From NCBI GenBank assembly GCA_007130025.1, contig SLTF01000392.1:1-7830 (forward strand): 7,830 bases of DNA. Direction: 5' to 3'. Made by a program: the position numbers and the translations under genes. Shown piece by piece: positions 5,814 to 7,830 of the stretch. The DNA is from Spirochaetales bacterium. GTDB lineage: Bacteria; Spirochaetota; Spirochaetia; DSM-27196; PWMO01. The first letter of the stretch is position 1. Each line of letters opens with the position of its first letter. Under the pieces are notes generated by a model that had not been told where the DNA came from, did not search any database, and saw nothing but the letters and a program-made list of their open reading frames with translations.

Positions 5814-7144
5814 CCAGAAATCGCCGGCGAGGCTGAATCGGCGGTCATCATTGATCGCAGCTGCGGCATGAAGAAGAACTCCGACTCGCCGAAGGCGGGC
5901 TCGAGCTCGTCGATCCACGTTGCCGTCTCGCTGTAGCGGGCAAAGAAGGGTCGATAGGTCCAGTCGGGGTTTCGGCCCTGAAGAAACCGAAGCGCCAGGC
6001 AGCGCTCGCCGTGCACGACTGCGGGGCCGAGCAGCTCGATCTTGCCCGCGGTGGTGGACATGCTAGGACCCCGAACCGTCCGCGCAAGGCCGGAAACCGT
6101 CCCGGCGGCCTCACGGAAGATTCGCCACGCTTCGACGAGCGGGACGGAGAAGTAGTCCCGGGCACCGGTGTCCCGCTCAACGAAGAAATAGTAGGGGACG
6201 ATGCCCAGGTGCACGCAGTGTCGCCAGAGGTTGGCCCAGACGGCCGGATCGTCGTTGATATGGCGCACCAGCGGCGACTGGGTGCGGATCTGGGCACCGG
6301 TATCCTGGATCCGCTGCACCGCCGCCACCGCGAGCTCGGTGGAGAGTTCCCGCGGGTGATTGATGTGCGCCATGACCACCAGGTTCCGACCCGACGCCAC
6401 GATGCGGCGAAACAGCGCGAGCAGATCGTTGGCGTCTTCATCGGTCACGTAGCGGGCGGGCCAGTAGCTGATGGACTTGGTGCCGATGCGAATCGAGGTC
6501 AGATGCGGAAGGTCGGCCTCAAGCAGAGGGTCGAGATAATGCCGAAGGACATCGGTGGCCATGACCATGGGATCACCGCCGGTCAGAAGAAGGTCGCTGA
6601 CTTCGGTGTGCTCGGACAGGTAGGCGATAAGTTCGTCGGTCTCCGAAGCGGCAAAGCGGTACTCCGGCATGCCGACAAACTGCGGCCACCGGAAGCAGAA
6701 GGTGCAGTAGGCGTGACAGGTCTGGCCGGCGGCGGGAAAGAACAGCACGGTCTCGGCATACTTGTGCTGCAGCCCGGACACCGCCTGCCCCTCGACGATG
6801 GGGACGTTGAGTTCCAACTGCCCGTCAGGGTGCGGGTTCAGACCGAGCCGCACCCGACGAACCTCCCGCACCAGCTCGTCAGCGCGGTCGGGATCACGGG
6901 ACAGCCGGGCAATGGACGCGTAGTCACTCGGAGCAAGCATCCCGCGCTGCGGAAAGGTGAGCTGGAACATCGGATCGTCGGGCACCCGTGCCCAGTCGAT
7001 CAGCTGATCCAGGACGTAATTGTTCACGCGAAACGGCAGGACCTGCGAAACCACCTCCACCGCTTCCCTCAGGTCCGGCGCAAGCCCCTGCCAGCGGGGA
7101 TGGCGATCGATGGTTCGTACCGTGTACGCCTGATACGCAGCCAT
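5804..7144 (-). CDS. KamA-family radical SAM/PLP aminomutase (lysine 2,3-aminomutase-like, substrate uncertain)
   Basis: A 446-residue member of the lysine 2,3-aminomutase family, which uses a [4Fe-4S] cluster, S-adenosylmethionine and PLP to move an amino group from the alpha to the beta carbon of an amino acid. The radical SAM cluster motif CxxxCxxC is C143-C147-C150 (CHAYCTFCFRW). R152, two residues after the last Cys, is in the place of the Arg that holds the substrate carboxylate in lysine 2,3-aminomutase. GGDP (189-192) is the SAM-binding segment and K368 (TTAGK) fits the PLP Schiff-base lysine. The N-terminal part (AVEVVSQVLPFRVNNYVLDQLIDW) is usual for a KamA subgroup in which CFRW replaces CTRR. 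D298 (HINDD) matches one of the two Asp residues that read the lysine side chain; the second is not present before K368, so substrate may not be lysine. No clear Shine-Dalgarno precedes the ATG. Neighbours do not reveal a pathway. Confidence 0.85.
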   Translation of the reverse strand: MAAYQAYTVRTIDRHPRWQGLAPDLREAVEVVSQVLPFRVNNYVLDQLIDWARVPDDPMFQLTFPQRGMLAPSDYASIARLSRDPDRADELVREVRRVRLGLNPHPDGQLELNVPIVEGQAVSGLQHKYAETVLFFPAAGQTCHAYCTFCFRWPQFVGMPEYRFAASETDELIAYLSEHTEVSDLLLTGGDPMVMATDVLRHYLDPLLEADLPHLTSIRIGTKSISYWPARYVTDEDANDLLALFRRIVASGRNLVVMAHINHPRELSTELAVAAVQRIQDTGAQIRTQSPLVRHINDDPAVWANLWRHCVHLGIVPYYFFVERDTGARDYFSVPLVEAWRIFREAAGTVSGLARTVRGPSMSTTAGKIELLGPAVVHGERCLALRFLQGRNPDWTYRPFFARYSETATWIDELEPAFGESEFFFMPQLRSMMTADSASPAISGRQ

Positions 7145-7149
7145 GTTTT

Positions 7150-7179
7150 ATGGTAATCCCACTCTGCCAGCGCCGTCAA
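7150..7179 (-). promoter_or_regulatory. Possible promoter giving a leaderless kamA-like transcript
   Basis: On the minus strand TTGACG (7179-7174) and TACCAT (7155-7150) are spaced by 18 bases. Only five bases (AAAAC) lie between the -10-like box and the ATG at 7144, so transcription would begin at or next to the start codon. The missing Shine-Dalgarno sequence in front of this ATG fits a leaderless start. The -10 match is only 4 of 6, so this is tentative. Confidence 0.35.
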
Positions 7180-7210
7180 CGCGCCGTTCGCGCGGCGGTC
7201 AACGCGCCGT
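7175..7210. repeat. Short direct repeat GTCAACGCGCCGT (two copies)
   Basis: The 13-base unit occurs at 7175-7187 and 7198-7210, 23 bases apart from start to start; a degenerate third start (GCCGTCAA) overlaps the end of the second copy. The intervening bases form a 5-bp stem (CGCCG/CGGCG). The second copy touches the stop codon of the nucleotidyltransferase gene. It may be a local duplication or a protein-binding site ahead of the aminomutase gene. Confidence 0.5.
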
Positions 7211-7830
7211 CAAGCCGGCGAAAGCCCCTCGCGCACCCGAAAGAGTGCATCGACCTGAGCGTAACTCTCGGGGTTTCCGATGTCGTGGCGGTCGCCCTCG
7301 AAGCGATACGCGAAGACCGGCTGCCGCTGCAGGAGCCAAGGGATGAAGGCGCCGGGAGCGTCGGCGTTTGCACCGCTGTCAAGAAAATCATCGAGCGGGC
7401 GCCCAAGCGTCGCGGCCCGGTAGAGATAGAGCGGCGGCACGGCCCACTCGGAAGCAGGTTCCTCGGGTTTTTCCGCGAAGGATAACACCCGGCCGTTGTC
7501 CGCCAGTTCCACCACCCCGGTTCGCCGCAGCCGCTCCACGTCGGGAAGACGGTGCGCGGTGATGCAGTCGCCGCCAACCGTCGCAAAATACGATGCGAAG
7601 TCTGCGAGCGCAAAGTCGAAGAGATTATCTCCGGCTACGACCAGCGCATCTTCGGCTATTTCGCATTCGCGTACCGCGAACCGCAGGTCGGCCAGGGCGC
7701 CGAGGCGATTGGCGTTATCCGTGGTTCCGTCATCCAGTACGACAATCGGTACGTCACGGCGACCGGCGGCCCAGACGCGGAACTGCTCGGCAAACCGGGC
7801 GTTGGATACCACCACCGCCCGGGAGATTTC
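7210..7830 (-). CDS. Sugar-nucleotidyltransferase-like protein (NTP_transferase family, N-terminus beyond window)
   Basis: The last 206 residues are present; the reading frame stays open through the window edge at 7830 (codons reading EISRAVVVSNARF), so the nucleotide-binding N-terminus with the GGxGTRL loop is missing from view. The visible part has the features of glucose-1-phosphate thymidylyl/uridylyltransferase-like enzymes: VVVSNARFAEQFRVW (the fold's second strand and helix), LVVAGDNLFDF with the GDN motif before the metal site, GVVELADNGRVLSFAEKPEEP (substrate-side loop), LYLYRAATL, and the C-terminal FEGDRHDIGNPESYAQVDALF, like the DIGTPESY block of RmlA/GalU proteins. Such enzymes make nucleotide sugars for cell-envelope glycans. 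Which sugar and nucleotide are used cannot be told. It is 65 bases upstream of the aminomutase gene and may be functionally unrelated. Confidence 0.85.
   Translation of the reverse strand, partial: EISRAVVVSNARFAEQFRVWAAGRRDVPIVVLDDGTTDNANRLGALADLRFAVRECEIAEDALVVAGDNLFDFALADFASYFATVGGDCITAHRLPDVERLRRTGVVELADNGRVLSFAEKPEEPASEWAVPPLYLYRAATLGRPLDDFLDSGANADAPGAFIPWLLQRQPVFAYRFEGDRHDIGNPESYAQVDALFRVREGLSPA

Noticed and set aside
6011..7156. A 381-codon open frame on the plus strand
   Set aside because: It is antisense to the KamA-like gene, which carries complete catalytic motifs; the plus-strand product is His/Gly/Arg-rich shadow sequence.
1..7830. Search for tRNA, rRNA, CRISPR arrays, insertion sequences and attachment sites
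   Set aside because: No tRNA-like cloverleaf, repeat-spacer series, transposase gene or paired terminal repeats were seen on reading either strand; coding genes occupy almost the whole window.

Overview
All seven genes in this window lie on the minus strand and are tightly packed, with no gene-free stretch over 170 bases. Moderately high G+C, Shine-Dalgarno-led starts and a solute-binding protein whose signal peptide ends in the residues LFAGGQQQ suggest a free-living spirochaete (Spirochaeta/Alkalispirochaeta-like). That is a judgement from sequence style, since there is no rRNA or other marker gene here.

Read in the direction of transcription (high to low coordinates), the window opens with the C-terminal two thirds of a sugar-nucleotidyltransferase-like protein (7210-7830, cut by the window edge). 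Next comes a KamA-family radical SAM/PLP aminomutase (5804-7144). These two look unrelated to what follows.

The rest is one carbohydrate-acid utilisation locus. A LacI-family repressor (4696-5742), a cytoplasmic GH88-type unsaturated-uronyl hydrolase (3301-4695) and an MFS transporter (2106-3284) form one operon with stop-start contact or very short gaps. A second unit holds a complete TRAP-type solute-binding protein gene dctP (926-1939), dctQ (325-819) and the first 107 codons of dctM (1-323, cut by the edge).

The two units are tied together by one near-identical palindrome, GTTGCATGCAAC. It sits just downstream of the predicted -10 box of lacI and, again, just downstream of the predicted -10 box of dctP. 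The 14 bases TAGTTGCATGCAAC are the same at both places. The simplest model is that the LacI protein represses its own operon and the TRAP operon until an inducer, probably an unsaturated uronide or a product of it, appears. The TRAP and/or MFS proteins would import a lyase-generated unsaturated oligosaccharide or uronate, and the GH88 enzyme would split it inside the cell. No polysaccharide lyase or downstream uronate enzyme lies in the window.

Other points of interest are an 11-bp perfect hairpin with a T-run between dctP and dctQ, probably a partial terminator that sets binding protein above permease; a KamA protein with changed substrate-pocket positions; and a possible leaderless start for that gene.
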